Source of the DNA: Cordia subcordata
Taxonomy: Eukaryota; Streptophyta; Magnoliopsida; Boraginales; Cordiaceae
Reading direction: 5' to 3'
Assembly (NCBI GenBank): GCA_028554755.1
Contig: JAPTOF010000010.1
Span: 4,810,001 to 4,874,000 of the forward strand
DNA: 64,000 bases
Program-made: the position numbers and the translations under genes
Notes under the pieces: generated by a model
Databases searched by the model: none
Told to the model about the DNA's origin: nothing
The model's input: the letters and a program-made list of their open reading frames with translations, nothing else
Part shown: piece by piece, positions 8,243 to 21,344 of the stretch
Numbering within the stretch: the first letter of the stretch is position 1
Layout: the number at the start of each line of letters is the position of its first letter

Positions 8243-11200
8243 GTACGCTATATTGGTGTTTCCAATGAAACTTCATATGGAGTCATGGAATTTGTTCATG
8301 CTGCAAAAGTTGAAGGATTGCCCAAGATTGTTAGTATCCAAAACAGTTACAGCCTGCTAGTTAGGTCTAAGTTTGAAGGTAACCTCCCTCTTATTCCCTA
8401 GTTAATAAAAACTTTGGAAGCAGGAAAAAGCTAATTAGGATATATCCTGTGAGCAGATATTTTCAAAAGAATGATCTGTTAAGTAACTTAACAATCAAGC
8501 TCAAAATCATAATAACTTGTCATATGATAATAGCATAATACTCCTTCAATTCCATAATTTAAGTCCCTTTTGTGATTAACTTTTGAAAAAAGCTTAGGGT
8601 GCGTTTGGTTTGCCTGTTTTCTATTTTCATTTTCATAGAAAATGAAAATTAGGATAGAAAACTCATTTGGTTAACCATTTTTGTTTTCATTTTCAGAAAA
8701 CAAAAAATAGTTTTCTAGGAAAACATAAAACATCAAAAAAGTGTTCTCTCTGAAAACAATGTGGCAATTCTGTAAATAACTCTAAAAGATTTAGAAAACA
8801 ATGTGGCAATTTTGTAAATAATTCTAAAAATTTAGAAAATATGGTGACAATTTTGTAAATAACTCTAAAAAATTTAGAAAACAAGGTGACAATTTTGTAA
8901 ATATCTCCAAAAAATTTAGAAAACTAGGTGGCAATTTTGTAAATATCTCCAAAAAATTTAGAAAACAAGGTGGCTATTTTGTAAATATCTCCAAAAAATT
9001 TAAAAAATAAGGTGACAATTTTGTAAATAAACATAAAAAAGAAAAACACTTTTGTTAACCAAACACATTTTCTAAATTTTAGAAAACAAAAAATGAAAAT
9101 TGTTTTCAGAAAATGAAAATAAAAAACGAAAACTAGAAAATAAAAACAGAAAACAAGCAAACCAAACGCAACCTTAATTTTTCTTTTAATCCTGAATGTG
9201 TGATAAGTTGTTGAATTTTCCAATTTGTCCTTTTATACAATTCAAAATTAGGAGTTCCTTTTCTGGGATAAGAAGTAACTTTGGAAGTGAGAAAAGACAC
9301 ATTATTGGATTGTTTTCAGGGACATAAATAAAGGGAAGGACAGATGTAACTTTGGGATGGACTGAGTAGCATATTTCTGAATTTGATCTACTTCATCATT
9401 GTAGCCTTTGTTGACATTGAAACTTGCAAAATGTTTAAGATTTCAATGATGAGAGGAATCTAAGTTCAGATTCCATATCAATATTGTTCAACAAGATTGA
9501 CAAAACCATGATATGCTTTTTGAAGACAAGATCACTGTGGTTAACTTGTTGTCTCAATAATTCTACTGGGTTCAATTTGAAATGTTATAACAAAAGTTTA
9601 GAAAACGCATTCTTGGCATTAAAATCAATTAAAAGTTAGGGATGATTGGTCCTTCCTTCATTTCATCTACCTGTGATTCCAACAAGAGCTTCTAACTATT
9701 GGGTGCAAGAATTTGTTGTCATTACTGTATTTTTGAGGCATATCTGCCCTTTTTGGCAGTCACTTTTAATCTACATCACTTCTGACCATGATATTCTACT
9801 GATCTGTTAGCTGCCTGTGAAGATATGGTATAGGAATATGGTTATTGTGTTGGTTTCATACCATTACTTAAGTTTTCTTATGTAGTTATCCAAGAAATGG
9901 CATCTCCATATTTTCGTGCACTGAATCTTCAATGAATCTATATATAACATGCTACTTGATGGATTTCTGGGTGAACCACCCAATCTGGTTGATATGGAGA
10001 TAGTTACATGACCTTTGTCAACCGAAGCTTTCCTTCCATCTTTGCTTGAAATCTGTGTTACATCATCCTCATAACATCAATGTGCATGAGGACTTGCTTA
10101 TATAATTGTCGGGTCTTCAGAAACTCTTGGGGCCATAACTTTTCAAGGACCTTCCTCCATAAATACAAAAATATTTCTGTAATTTGGCATTGGCCAAGTT
10201 CTTTCAGTACAAATGGATTTTTATTATACTTATCATATTTGTTGATTTCATCACATTAAGACTTTTACTTCATTTTTGTCCTTGAAGGCCATGTCAACTC
10301 AAACATTAACTTTTCAGTTACCTGGCACTCTAATTTCAGAGAACTTGTGAAAACACATTTCTTGTTACCTTACTTTGGCTATCTGGCTAGTTAGTTCATT
10401 GGCTTTATAAGACATACATGAAAACTTGAGTATGACCAGTTTGAGTAACTGGGTTCGTTGGAGGCCACTTTGTGGAGATGAATACTATAGCTGCATATGT
10501 TGGTTGAGAAAATCATTCTACCATTAACTTGGTTCGTTGGAGGCCACTCTGTGGAGATGAATACTATAGCTGCATATGTTGGTTGAGAAAATCATTCTAC
10601 CATTATCTGACATCAAACTCATATAATCTCTTTGCAGTTGATCTTGTTGAAGTATGCCATCCGAAAAACTACAACATTGGCTTGCTTGCTTATTCCCCGC
10701 TGGCTGGTGGGACATTGTCAGGAAAGTATTTAGATATCAATTCTGAAGCTGCCAAGAAAGGAAGGCTTAACCTGTTCCCTGGATACATGGAAAGATACAA
10801 TAAATCGCTTTCCAAGGTGTATAGACACTGCATATCAGTCTCTTCCCTACATCTCAGGTCAAAGGTTAAAAAGGAACATGGAAGAATGCAAATCCTGACT
10901 TTCAGAATATATTCATCCGATTATGCTCTTCCTTTCGCTCACTCCGTCATAGAAAATACTTTCACTATTAGTTCCTATCATATTATTATCTCTTATACTG
11001 GGCGTATAGCATAAAGTTTGCAAATATCTGCTCATGAAATGATAGGGCACAAGGACTGCAATGTTTTTTACACAGTTCTTTCTTGAACTTCTTCATGGCC
11101 CAAGAGTTCTCATGCAAAATGTTTATAACTTATAGGACATGTTATATAGTCATTCTTGCCTGTTGGGGAAACTAAAACTGTTGAAGTGTCTGGGCTAATA

Positions 11201-11462
11201 TTTGGCATTGGTTAAATTCCAGGAAGCAACAATACAATACGTTCAGGTGGCCAAGAAACACGGTCTAACTCTTGTTGAGTTGGCTCTTTGTTTTGCACGG
11301 GACCGTCCATTTGTGACAAGTTCAATTATTGGTGCAACTTCCATGGACCAATTAAAAGAAGACATTGATGCATTTTTTACGACAGAACGGCCTTTGCCTC
11401 CTGAAGTGATGGCAGATATAGAAGAGGTTTTCAATAGATACAAAGATCCAGCAATCCTTTAA
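8243..11462 (+). CDS. Aldo/keto reductase, Tas-like (AT1G04420-type), last three exons
   Basis: The exons are 8243-8378, 10638-10816 and 11223-11462 (stop TAA), joined in matching phases by GT-AG introns. They encode about 184 residues of an NADP-dependent aldo/keto reductase: VRYIGVSNETSYGVMEF, the SIQNSYSLL strand, GLLAYSPLAGG, then the cofactor-binding SSIIGATSMDQLKEDI near the C-terminus. The family reduces carbonyls using NADPH; the Arabidopsis homologue I recall, AT1G04420, is about 410 aa, so roughly half is missing. The catalytic Tyr and Lys are normally encoded upstream. No 5' exons are seen between the window start and 8243. Either they lie left of the window, with the nested retrotransposons inside an intron, or the gene is 5' truncated. 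The visible exons have no stops or frameshifts, which favours a live gene. ARDRPF replaces the usual VRDRPF. Confidence 0.85.
8597..9173. mobile_element. Tourist-like (PIF/Harbinger) MITE in the aldo/keto reductase intron
   Basis: A 577-bp element starts GGGTGCGTTTGGTTTGC and ends with the near-perfect complement GCAAACCAAACGCAACC. It is flanked on both sides by TTA (8594-8596 and 9174-9176), the usual PIF/Harbinger target duplication. There is no coding capacity. It contains the tandem repeats listed separately. Confidence 0.85.
8755..9030. repeat. About 42-bp minisatellite inside the MITE (six to seven copies)
   Basis: The unit is roughly TTTAGAAAACAAGGTGGCAA followed by TTTTGTAAATAACTCTAAAA, repeated with small changes. 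It is unusual for a MITE and probably expanded after insertion. Confidence 0.8.
10452..10605. repeat. 79-bp tandem duplication in the aldo/keto reductase intron
   Basis: The copies 10452-10530 and 10531-10605 are almost identical (one or two differences). The duplication lies about 30 bases upstream of the 10638 acceptor and does not touch the exon. Confidence 0.85.
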
Positions 11463-12639
11463 AATTACACAGTGAAGGTGCTGGTTTGCTTCTCTTCTCT
11501 GGTCATTCAAATCTTCCTTGATGATTTCGTGATCGAGTCAGTAGCTATCCATTCTTCACTGTAAATGGCCAAGCATTGCTCACAGTTTTCAGCTGTCAGC
11601 ATCAGATCCACGCACGCCTTGTTTATGGGGAAGGTTCTGAGGCGCGTCTTTCCACACGATGAATATCTGAAAATCGCAGGCGGTACAGTTAAATTGTTTG
11701 CTAAATAAATCTCGCTAAGAGCATACCTCTCAAAATTTGCCTCATTGCCCGTGGAGGTTGTATTCAATTGATGACATTGAATCTTTCTGTTAAAAGTTCT
11801 TTATGGTCAGTTCTTAAATGTGCTGAACCATGGGGTTTAGTGTTTTTGGGCTATGTAGCTTGCAGAATTTGGAGTGTGTTGCAGTTTGGTTTAGTCAGGA
11901 TTGATCATTGTCCCGAGCATCTTTTATCACATTAGACGCCACATTCTTTTGTTCCATTTGGAGTTTACTATAGCTAGTGTTGCTTGCTTTTGAAGACATA
12001 CCCTATAATTTTTCAAAAGTGTATTGGACCTCTTTTGGTATACAAATACCATCATAATTTCCTATAATTACTAAAAATAAACACACGCCATCCTCTGTTT
12101 GAAAAATTGTTAATTTTAACAAACAGTTAACTAAAATAACAAATAGACTTTTGTACTATAAGAGGGTCCTGCATAATTTTAAAGGACTCTAATTGACTTT
12201 TGTACAATATGAGATTCCATTGTATTTTTAAAGGACCATAAGAGGGTCATGTATTTATTTTCAATTAACGACATATTAAAAGAAAAAAGACCAAATTTAT
12301 TTCAGTGTATATACGTGTTAGTTATCATTACTTATTAGCAAATTTCCAACGGTCACTCCACTTTTCCCATGACTTTTCTTTCAACTGAAGCATACAAGTA
12401 AAAGTTTACATACATGTGGTATATCCTTTATAGTTTTTCCTTCTTTTAGAAAATTAATTAGAACATACACAATACGGAAAACTGTGAGAATAAAATATGC
12501 GAAACAAAAATTTCCACCCAGTAAAGTGCAATCACGAATTAATTTTGCATGTAGAAGGATATCATGGTCCCATCATAAATGTTGAAACATTTTCTCTTTT
12601 GACATGGAAAAATAATAAGATTTAAAACTACCTTATAAG
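11463..12639. other. 3' flank of the aldo/keto reductase gene and intergenic DNA
   Basis: 3' UTR sequence probably extends a few hundred bases past the stop. A repeated phrase (GACTTTTGTAC followed by ATAAGAGGGTC or a variant) occurs near 12145-12250. No coding signal. Confidence 0.5.
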
Positions 12640-13100
12640 GGTCCTGAGTCACTTTTTATATTAACCAACTAGTTTTTATGATGAACCTTAGAAATTTTTT
12701 ATAGGTTTTAGAGCTGCGTCTTGGCTCAGTCTTTCACGTCTGCACCTATGACTTGTCTTTACTTTTTGGCTCATTTGAGCACTTATTTTTGGTCTTTTGG
12801 CTCATTTGAGCGCTTATTCTTAGTTATTCTTGGTTTCTTCGTTCGTTTGAGCACTTATTCTTGGTTTTGGCTCGTTTGAATACCTCCTCATATTAACCAA
12901 TTAATTTTTCCAGTTTCTCACGTCTGTTCATATGACCTGTCTTTGTTCTTTGGCTTGTTTGAGCACCTATTCTTGGTTTATTAGCTCGTTTGAACACTTT
13001 TGTTAGTTCTTGGCTACTTTTGGTTGACTAGCTTACAACTGTTCTGGACCACTTTTTATATTAACTAATTAATTTGTATAATGGAACCTCAACAATTTTA
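12640..13100. repeat. Diverged tandem repeats with the motif GGCTCGTTTGAGCACTTATT
   Basis: Variants of this motif recur at about 12765, 12798, 12840, 12870, 12953 and 12982. A larger unit with CACGTCTG...ATGACTTGTCTTT occurs near 12737 and 12917. The outer segments at 12650-12715 and 13045-13100 (CACTTTTTATATTAAC) are also similar to each other. Confidence 0.6.
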
Positions 13101-13742
13101 ATACTAGAGTCACACTTGTAGATTTAATAATTTAAATTTGGCACGTGATGAAACGAGAGTAAACGAGATTCAAAGACAAAACTTTGATAATACAATAAAT
13201 GGTCCACGTGGTTAACATATCTTACAATTTCTTGAAGAAAGTAAAGAGGAACTGTTTTTTTGTGAGGTAGTTTGGAACGGCCAAATAAGCGCGCCAAAGT
13301 CGCTCCACTTTCCATTGAACTGCAAACGTTCTCCTAAACTTGTGTCTCACTTTCTCTCTCTTCGTTTCCCCTCTCACAACTTCTTTGATTTCACCCAAAA
13401 ACTGCACATACCCTATTCACATTCCCAGCAATCCAACATGTTTTCGCCTAAATCTTGAACAATTTTTGCGCTTTTCGGTAGATCATTGCGTTGAATGGAT
13501 GACTAGTGATTGTCCTTTTTCTGGGGTTGTCACAGGGTACTATCAGAGTGTGTGGGGGTCTTTGATATTTGGTCATTTGGTCACAAAGAGATTAGCTTTT
13601 AATTTTTGTTTCACAAAATTGGATTGAGAAGTTGATGATAGGCCAGAGGAATATATTTGATTGGTATCTATGAAGAATATGCGGATGGTTTATACAAATA
13701 GGCTTCGTTGGTGGTGGATAACCAAGAATTGTTTCAGATGGA
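13101..13742 (+). promoter_or_regulatory. Presumed promoter and 5' leader of the PRAF gene
   Basis: This is the DNA between the repeats and the start codon. A pyrimidine-rich stretch (CACTTTCTCTCTCTTCG) near 13347 is typical of plant 5' leaders. The transcription start is not determinable. Confidence 0.4.
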
Positions 13743-16700
13743 ATGGCAGATCCTGTTAGTTATGGCAATCCTGACCGCGACATTGAGCAGGTACTTGACT
13801 TTTTTCTTGTGTGTTTGAATTAGCATACTGCAACAGTTTGCTCAGTAATTTTAGTTTCTGTTGCTTTGTTTCTTTTAATTTTAATTTTCTTTAATGTCGC
13901 AAAATGAAGTAGAAGAAATAATTAATACCCCAAGAAATATTATCACTTGTTCGGAAAAAAATAAGAAAAAAGGGGAAAAGAGAATAAATTGCAATCCAAG
14001 TGGTATACTAAGTGATTGAGCTAAAAAGACTATTGTTGCTAAAGAATGATATGATAAGTAATTGAATTATGTACTGAATACACAATGATACTTTCCCTAA
14101 ACATACAGAGATACCCAGCCTAAGAATCTATCTAGTCTAGTCACATTTTGGTTGAAGACGGCAACTTGTGGCCTGCCAGCTTCACTGGCTGTGATGTATC
14201 TTTAAAGTGAATACTCGAAAGATGACTGGATTGATGCTACAATCTGCTGAGTTTAAAAGGCCCTGCTTGTTGTCATATAAAAATAAAAGGCACCTTTACT
14301 TATGCTTTGAGTTGTTGATAATATGCATCTCTTTAAGTGTTTAATTTTTTTTTTCTGGTGCATTGCTAATGGTAATGCCTAGCTAAAGCTATTATTTCGT
14401 GTTTTTTGTTTTCTCATAATATTATTTGGATACTTGTAGTTCTTCCTTCAAATACATATATATTTCCACATAATTGGTTTGTACTTCACTTACTTATGCT
14501 TACCACTGTTCTCTTTCTGAAGGCACTCATAGCTTTGAAGAAGGGAACACAGTTAATCAAGTACAGCAGAAAGGGGAAACCTAAGTTTCGCGCATTCAGA
14601 CTTTCTCCGGCAAGTGATTCCATTTTCCATATTATTGAAAAGTCAGCTGCCCTTTTAAAACTTCTAAACTGTATTCTAAATCTGACATTTTAAGAGAGAT
14701 ATAGATATATGTTCAGTTGTCCTCATTCTTGAGCAAATTTGCCTCTGATGCAACTAAAGTCATATACAATCAGCACTAGGAGGAAAGAAAAAAAAGGAAA
14801 AGGCATTATTTTCAGAGTTCTGGAAGAGTATTCTCTTCAAAGTGGTTTTTGACTGCTACGTTTTCCATTTTGGTGTACTATGATTCATGCTTTGGTAACA
14901 GAACCAATAAGACCTGTTACGGAGGGATTTCAGATAGCAAGTCCTCTCTGAAATAGCTGTACTGATTGTAAGATAGAGAACATTTCCTTCATCTCAAGAA
15001 AGTTATAGAAGCCATCTCTTCCTTGAGACCTTCAGGTTTTTTATTTCTAGTCCCTTTCATATGTTGCTGCTAGTGAATTTATCTTGTGAAATGCAAAAGA
15101 TAGAGGAATCACCAAATTCTGTGGCTGCATAGTTGTATAAACATCCTGAGTTCTGTTGTTTTATTGAGAGAAGTAAGAAAGCTTACTTCACTTCTCCAGA
15201 AACTGTTTGCTTAGTATCAATAGCACTTGTTGTGCTCTGTATTAGTCAGCTTTATTATCTGCATACTACTATTATCATGCTTGGTAAATAGATTGTTGAT
15301 CATACTGGAATTATGGAATGGATCTGTGATTGTTCCAACACTTAGAAATTCATGAAAAAGAATGGTCTAGGCACATTTTCATTGTATCTTTGTTTCATTA
15401 TATCAGTAGTGAAATATAGTTCGCTTACTAGCATCTTTAAGAGCTCAAATCCATTAAAAAGTTTTTCGGGATCATCCATGAAAAAGTTTTTCAGGATCTT
15501 CTTCCACATGCAAGGATTGCCTCCTTGACAAGCATAGCTATTCAAAGCTGTAATTCTCAGTTCTACCATTAGATTCAAACTTGACATATATACAGAAACC
15601 AAAATACTCTTACCTTACCTGTGGCACTTCCATATTTTTATTACACCAATGCTTAAGATTTAATCATGATTTCAGGATGAAGCAACGTTGATCTGGTCCT
15701 CCCATGGACAAGAAAAGAATTTGAAGCTATCTACTGTTCAAAGGATTATTCCTGGGCAGAGAACAGTGAGTTAGCACTACTATTTTGGCTTGATTGATGA
15801 TTATATGTTTAAAGTTCGTGTAACCGCTTTTGTCTTACAATAGATAGAAATCCTCTATGTGTTATTGGCCAAGAGATGTATCTATATATTTGTGATTGTT
15901 AATATGTTAATGCAGGCTGTATTCAAAAGATTTCTGCGTCCAGAAAAGGAATACCTCTCTTTCTCTCTTATATATAACAATGGGGAAAGATCCCTTGATC
16001 TGGTCAGTAATTTGAAGAACATTTTTTTGACTTTACTATATCAAGCAAAGACTTGAAATTTTTTAGGATAATCAAATCCATTAATTTAGTTTCTTGTTCC
16101 TACTCTATAGATCTGCAAGGACAGAGTTGAAGCAGAGATTTGGCTTTCCACGCTGAAAGCTTTAACTTCATCTGGCCAAGCCCGCAATAGACGTACTCGA
16201 AGTGATATTTCTGATGTAAATACTTCATTGCGTTTCTTTCTATTTACCCCATTGCATGGTCAAGTCTTGATGTTTAGATATTTTTCTTGCCTTGAAGAGT
16301 ATTTATACTCTGTGCCACATTTTTTCTTAGAAAAGTCATTAGGAATTAAAATGAAGGAACATTTGGCTTTACAAATTTTCATTTAGAACTGTCCTGTTAA
16401 GCCGAAAGTTCAAATGAGCTTCACATGAGTACTTGATTAATGTAATTGGTTCATTGTGTTGTGGCAATATCTACATTCATGCAAGTGTAAATATTTCAAT
16501 GTAAGTTATTGAGTTCATACTTCCATGTTACTTTAAGCCTGTTAAAAAAGAATTTCCAATATCTGTTCAAGCTAAAACATGATTCTTTGCAGTTTCAGGA
16601 CTTTGGTAGTGATTCTGTTCATAGCAACCGTCCATTTACTGCAGCATTAGAATTGTCTTCAAGTATCCCCCGTGGAAGAGTTTCTGCTGACCCGAATTCT

Positions 16701-19700
16701 CGTGAATCTTCTTTTCACTCTCGAAGCTCAGATGTTGGATCAGAACATGCAAATATGCAGATAAGAACAAGTAATGCAGATGGTTTCCGCATTAGTGTCT
16801 CGAGCACTCCTAGTTGGTCAAGTCAAGGTTCTGGTCCAGATGATATAGAATCATTAGGTGATGTTTATGTCTGGGGAGAGATATGGTATGATGGAGTATC
16901 AACTGACCCTTTTGGGAATCCACTTCCTATGAAAAATGATGTATTGATTCCTAGGCCATTAGAATCAAATGTTGTTCTTGATGTTCACCAAATCTCCTGT
17001 GGTGTTCGGCATGTTGCTCTTGTTACACGGCAAGGTGAGGTCTTCACATGGGGTGAGGAATCTGGGGGAAGACTTGGTCATGGAATTGAGAAAGATTTCA
17101 GTCGTCCTCATCTTGTTGAATCTTTGGCAGTTGCAAATGTTGATTTTGCAGCATGTGGTGAATATCATACTTGTGCCGTATCTACATCTGGTGATTTGTA
17201 CACCTGGGGTGACGGTACTCATAATGCTGGACTTCTTGGTCATGGCAATGATGCTAGCCACTGGATTCCAAAAAGAATATCTGGCCCGCTTGAAGGCCTC
17301 CAAGTTTTATCAATTGCTTGTGGCACATGGCATTCAGCATTAACCACTAATGATGGGAGATTGTTTACATTCGGTGAAGGAATTTTCGGAGTGTTAGGCC
17401 ATGGTGATTGTGAAAGTGTTGCACATCCAAAGGAAGTTCAGTCGTTGAGTGGGCTGAAGGCGATTCAGGTTGCATGTGGAGTATGGCATACAGCTGCTAT
17501 TGTAGATGTTACAAACCAGTATGGGGGAAATGTTTCCTCTAGAAAGCTCTTTACCTGGGGTGATGGTGATAAGAATCGCTTAGGCCATGGAAGCAAGGAT
17601 ACCTATCTGCTTCCAACCTGTGTCTCGGCGCTTATTGACTACAACTTCCATCAAATAGCTTGTGGACATAATTCTACAGTTGCACTGACAACATCAGGTC
17701 ATGTGTTCACTATGGGCAGTAATGCGTATGGCCAGCTTGGCAATCCACAGGTTGATGGGAAGTTACCTTGCCTGGTACAGGATAGATTGGTTGGTGAATA
17801 TGTTGAAGAAATAGCATGTGGTTCATTTCATGTTGCAGCATTGACTTCAAGAAGTGAAGTGTTTACCTGGGGCAGAGGAAGCAATGGAAGATTAGGACAT
17901 GGTGACACAGAAGATTGTAACATTCCAACTTTAGTTGAAGCACTGAAGGATAGGCATGTGAAGAATATAGCATGTGGCTCGAATTTTACTGCATGCATCT
18001 GTATCCATAAGTGGGTTTCTGGAACAGATCAGTCAGTGTGCACTGCTTGTAGGCAGCCATTTGGTTTCACTCGAAAGAGACATAACTGTTATAATTGTGG
18101 ACTAGTTCATTGTGGCGCTTGCAGTTCCAAAAAGGTCTTGAAAGCTGCATTGGCTCCAACACCAGGAAAACCACATCGAGTCTGTGACTCTTGCTATATG
18201 AAGCTGAAAAAGGCCGCAGAGGCTGGAAGTTCTTCAACTTTTGGTAGAAAGGTAGGTACCCCGCGTCGTCTACTAGAGAGTAGTAGATTAGACAGAGAGA
18301 GAACAACTTCAAGAGTTCTTCTCTCTCCCACTGTGGAACCAGTCAAGTACCTTGAAATCAAGTCTACAAAGCAGGGGAACAAAGCAGATTATTCTATAGT
18401 GCGAGCTTCACAAGTTCCAGCACTTTTGCAGCTCAAGGATATTGCTTTTCCAAGTTCCCTTAGTGCCCTGCAGTATGCATTAAAGCCTGTTGCAACAGCA
18501 TCACCTCAGGCTCAGCAGCAATCTCAACCTGCATCAAACTCAAGACCTGCTTCACCATATGCAAGACGATCAAGCCCTCCACGCTCTGTCACCCCTGCAT
18601 TTTCCAAGGGTGTAATTGATAGCCTAAAGAAGACAAATGATCTTTTGAACCAAGAACTATCTAAACTTAAAAACCAAGTACGAATTTTTTTTTTCCTTTT
18701 TTTTCCTAGAATGACAAGCTTAGACTCATGATTTCATTTATTCAATAGCTTAAGGGAGTTGTTCATTCCTAAGAATAACCCATGTCTGCTCTTCTTATGT
18801 TTCTAGTTGACTAATCTAAAGCAGAAAAGTGAAGTGCAATATGCAGAAATCCAAAAATTAAAGAGAAATGCTGATGAGGCAGCTGCATTGGCTGCAGAGA
18901 AGTCTTCCAAGTATACCGTAGCTGTCGAAGCCATGAAGTCAATAACAGTGGGGGTAGCTTTGAATTCCATTCTTTGACATTTTTGTTTTTATGTTCAGAG
19001 TATGTGAGGATTAACCTCTTATGTTCTTCGAAACTCAAAAGTCATGTTTCCTGTATTATGAAGAAAATGCAATTGACGATATGACCTTGATCAGTGCTTT
19101 GTGGTAGTATTAAGTACCTAATATTCCAATGATGAACCTACCATGAACTAATACTGTGATTTCTTGTTCTTTCTTGATATTGTCAGCTGAAAGAAATTAC
19201 TGAGAAGTTGCCTTCCGAGATTCCAGAGAGTGAAACCTTTAAATCCATGCAAGCGCAAGTTGAGTCTTTTATGAAATCAGTTGAAGCGCAAGCATCTCTA
19301 ATTGATTCTTCATTGATTCCGGAAATAGATGCTAATACTCCCAAATCCCGGGATCCTGTGGAAGATCATGTTCATGCAGTAGTCCAGAACATTTCACAAA
19401 ATAGTGATAGAAATCATCAGCAAAGTAAAGAACCTTCTTTTTCTGATGCAAAAGAAGGACTAACTCAACCGAACATAGAAGCTGTCTCAGGATCACCTAA
19501 AACTGCAAGAAACGAGGGCCAAAAAGAAGTCATTGAACAATTTGAACCTGGTGTTTATGTAACAGTGATTCAACTAACAAATGGTACCAAGATATTCAAG
19601 CGAGTTAGATTCAGGTAATTCACTAGATAACCACCTCTGTATGAGAATCTTTACCCCTTTCAGGAGAAACGTTATGCAGGCACGCGTATTCATATTTATT

Positions 19701-20790
19701 AACTGCATACAGGTGGAATGAAATCGTAAAACCAATAGCAGTGCTAGTGAAATTTGTTTTTTTACATGGTTTTACTCACTCTTAATAGGCATATTGCATA
19801 TATATTGGTAACTTGAAGTTTTCTATCATGCATGATTAAGTAATCAGTTGATTCAGTTCCAACCTAAATCAGCATGCGCCAATCCTATAAAATTAACAAA
19901 AATCCACCAAAATCCCCATGAGCATCAGCTTTCCTTTCCGTTTCAAATCCTCAGCAAATATTTTCTCTTTTGAGTTTAGATATAGCAGTCACGGCCCACT
20001 TCTTCTGGCCATCTATTACGTGAAAACTAAAAGGGTGTGCTCGAACTTTCTGGTAAAATGTGTCTCCATTATGTTTTCAGTAGTAACAGGAGGCTTTATA
20101 TGGAAGAAACAGAACACAACATATTCCAGTTTGTGTTACTTGGAGATTTATACTTTGTTCTAACCAGTTTTCCATGTATGCATCCCTGGAGTCTTTGTAC
20201 CAGTCATATGCTTTCATCAGAGAAACTTGTTTTCTTGGATAAAGAATTTAAAAGGCTATGAAACTTCTATAACAGAGCAAATCGTACATAGAAGGATTGA
20301 CTAATTTGCTTGTGATTTGATGAAGATGTTGATGTGATCATTGTGGATAGCTTATGTCTGTAGGCTAATCCTCCACGATATAGGTATCTGTACCATCAGA
20401 CGTGTGACATTCACATAATTGCAAAATGTAAAAGGTTATGCATCTGTAGATTGTTCTCGCATTCATTTCCTGAAAATTATATCTATAATCTACTGAAGCA
20501 TTTATGCACCTATGATTGCCAACTTCTGTAAAGAATTTCATTGCTGTTGAAGAATGGATAAAGAATTTTACTTAATTGTCTCCTTTTTCCTGTCAAATTC
20601 TTATGCTCCTTATTGATTCCAACATTTGTACAGCAAGCGAAGGTTTTCAGAACAACAGGCTGAGGAATGGTGGAACAAAAACAAAGATAGGCTTCTAAAG
20701 AAATACAGCACGCCAAAGATAAACAGCACATCATCTGAATCTTCAGCATCGCCGACAGCAGCCGAGGAAAATAATGAGGCTGCACAATAG
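13743..20790 (+). CDS. PRAF-type protein: PH, RCC1 repeats, FYVE, coiled coil, BRX (1077 aa)
   Basis: Nine exons: 13743-13790, 14523-14609, 15676-15765, 15916-16002, 16111-16215, 16593-18677, 18807-18953, 19187-19614, 20634-20790. Phases agree, giving 1077 codons plus TAG; PRAF1 is about 1100. Residues 10-130 form a PH domain. Residues 229-600 hold RCC1 repeats ([33 protein letters not shown]). Residues 610-680 are a FYVE finger with eight Cys and the plant variant [10 protein letters not shown] instead of the classic R+HHCR. A coiled coil spans about 815-890, and a BRX domain lies at 999-1050 ([19 protein letters not shown]). The family binds phosphoinositides and is linked to Rab/ROP exchange activity and membrane or cell-polarity signalling. 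Start choice: [16 protein letters not shown] is the conserved family N-terminus. Intron 2 appears to use a GC donor. It precedes the XBAT gene on the same strand. Confidence 0.95.
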
Positions 20791-21344
20791 AATTGCTTGT
20801 TAGATGTTTAGTTAGCAGATAGAGTCAAGCAATAACCAGAAGCTCTTGAAATGGATTGTGATCATTGTACGGCACCTCATCTTTTTCGAGACATCGTTTA
20901 GAAAATTGACCTTTCTTTGGTTGAAGATGGAAGATGCTCTTTTTTTTTAACAGTGACAGAAAAGCAAAAATATCTCCATTTTCGAAAGTAGAAGGTGCCC
21001 CTGAGCATTCAAACTGGCATATATTTTTGTAGCTTTTCCTAAGTTGTCTGAGTTATTCTTGGTTTTTGGAAATTTTCAGATGAATATTAGTTGTACAGGA
21101 GATTTATTCTGTAAAGCTGTTATGATCTGACTACATCCATTTTTTTGTGATCAAGTATGATATCAGATGTCAGCAGAAGCTTGGTTTTTGTAATTTTCAC
21201 CATCCAAGAAATGCAGATAAGCTGAAAATACACCATTTTAATGCAACTTCTCTTGAATCTTTAAACTGCAACACATGCAGGCTCTGTATAGAAGATTGAA
21301 TCAACAGGTTAATCTTGGTGTGGCTTCTGCGTTCTGATAACTTG
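20791..21344 (+). other. 3' UTR and downstream flank of the PRAF gene
   Basis: AT-rich DNA after the stop codon. T-rich stretches near 20940 and 21140 are consistent with a 3' UTR. No further frame. Confidence 0.45.

Noticed and set aside
10524..11014. 161-codon frame running past the aldo/keto reductase exon at 10638-10816
   Set aside because: Only the exon portion matches the family; the rest reads into introns.
16965..17343. Open frames on both strands over the RCC1 exon (112 and 124 codons)
   Set aside because: They overlap the well-supported PRAF exon in other frames and resemble no protein; the repetitive RCC1 coding sequence makes long shadow frames likely.
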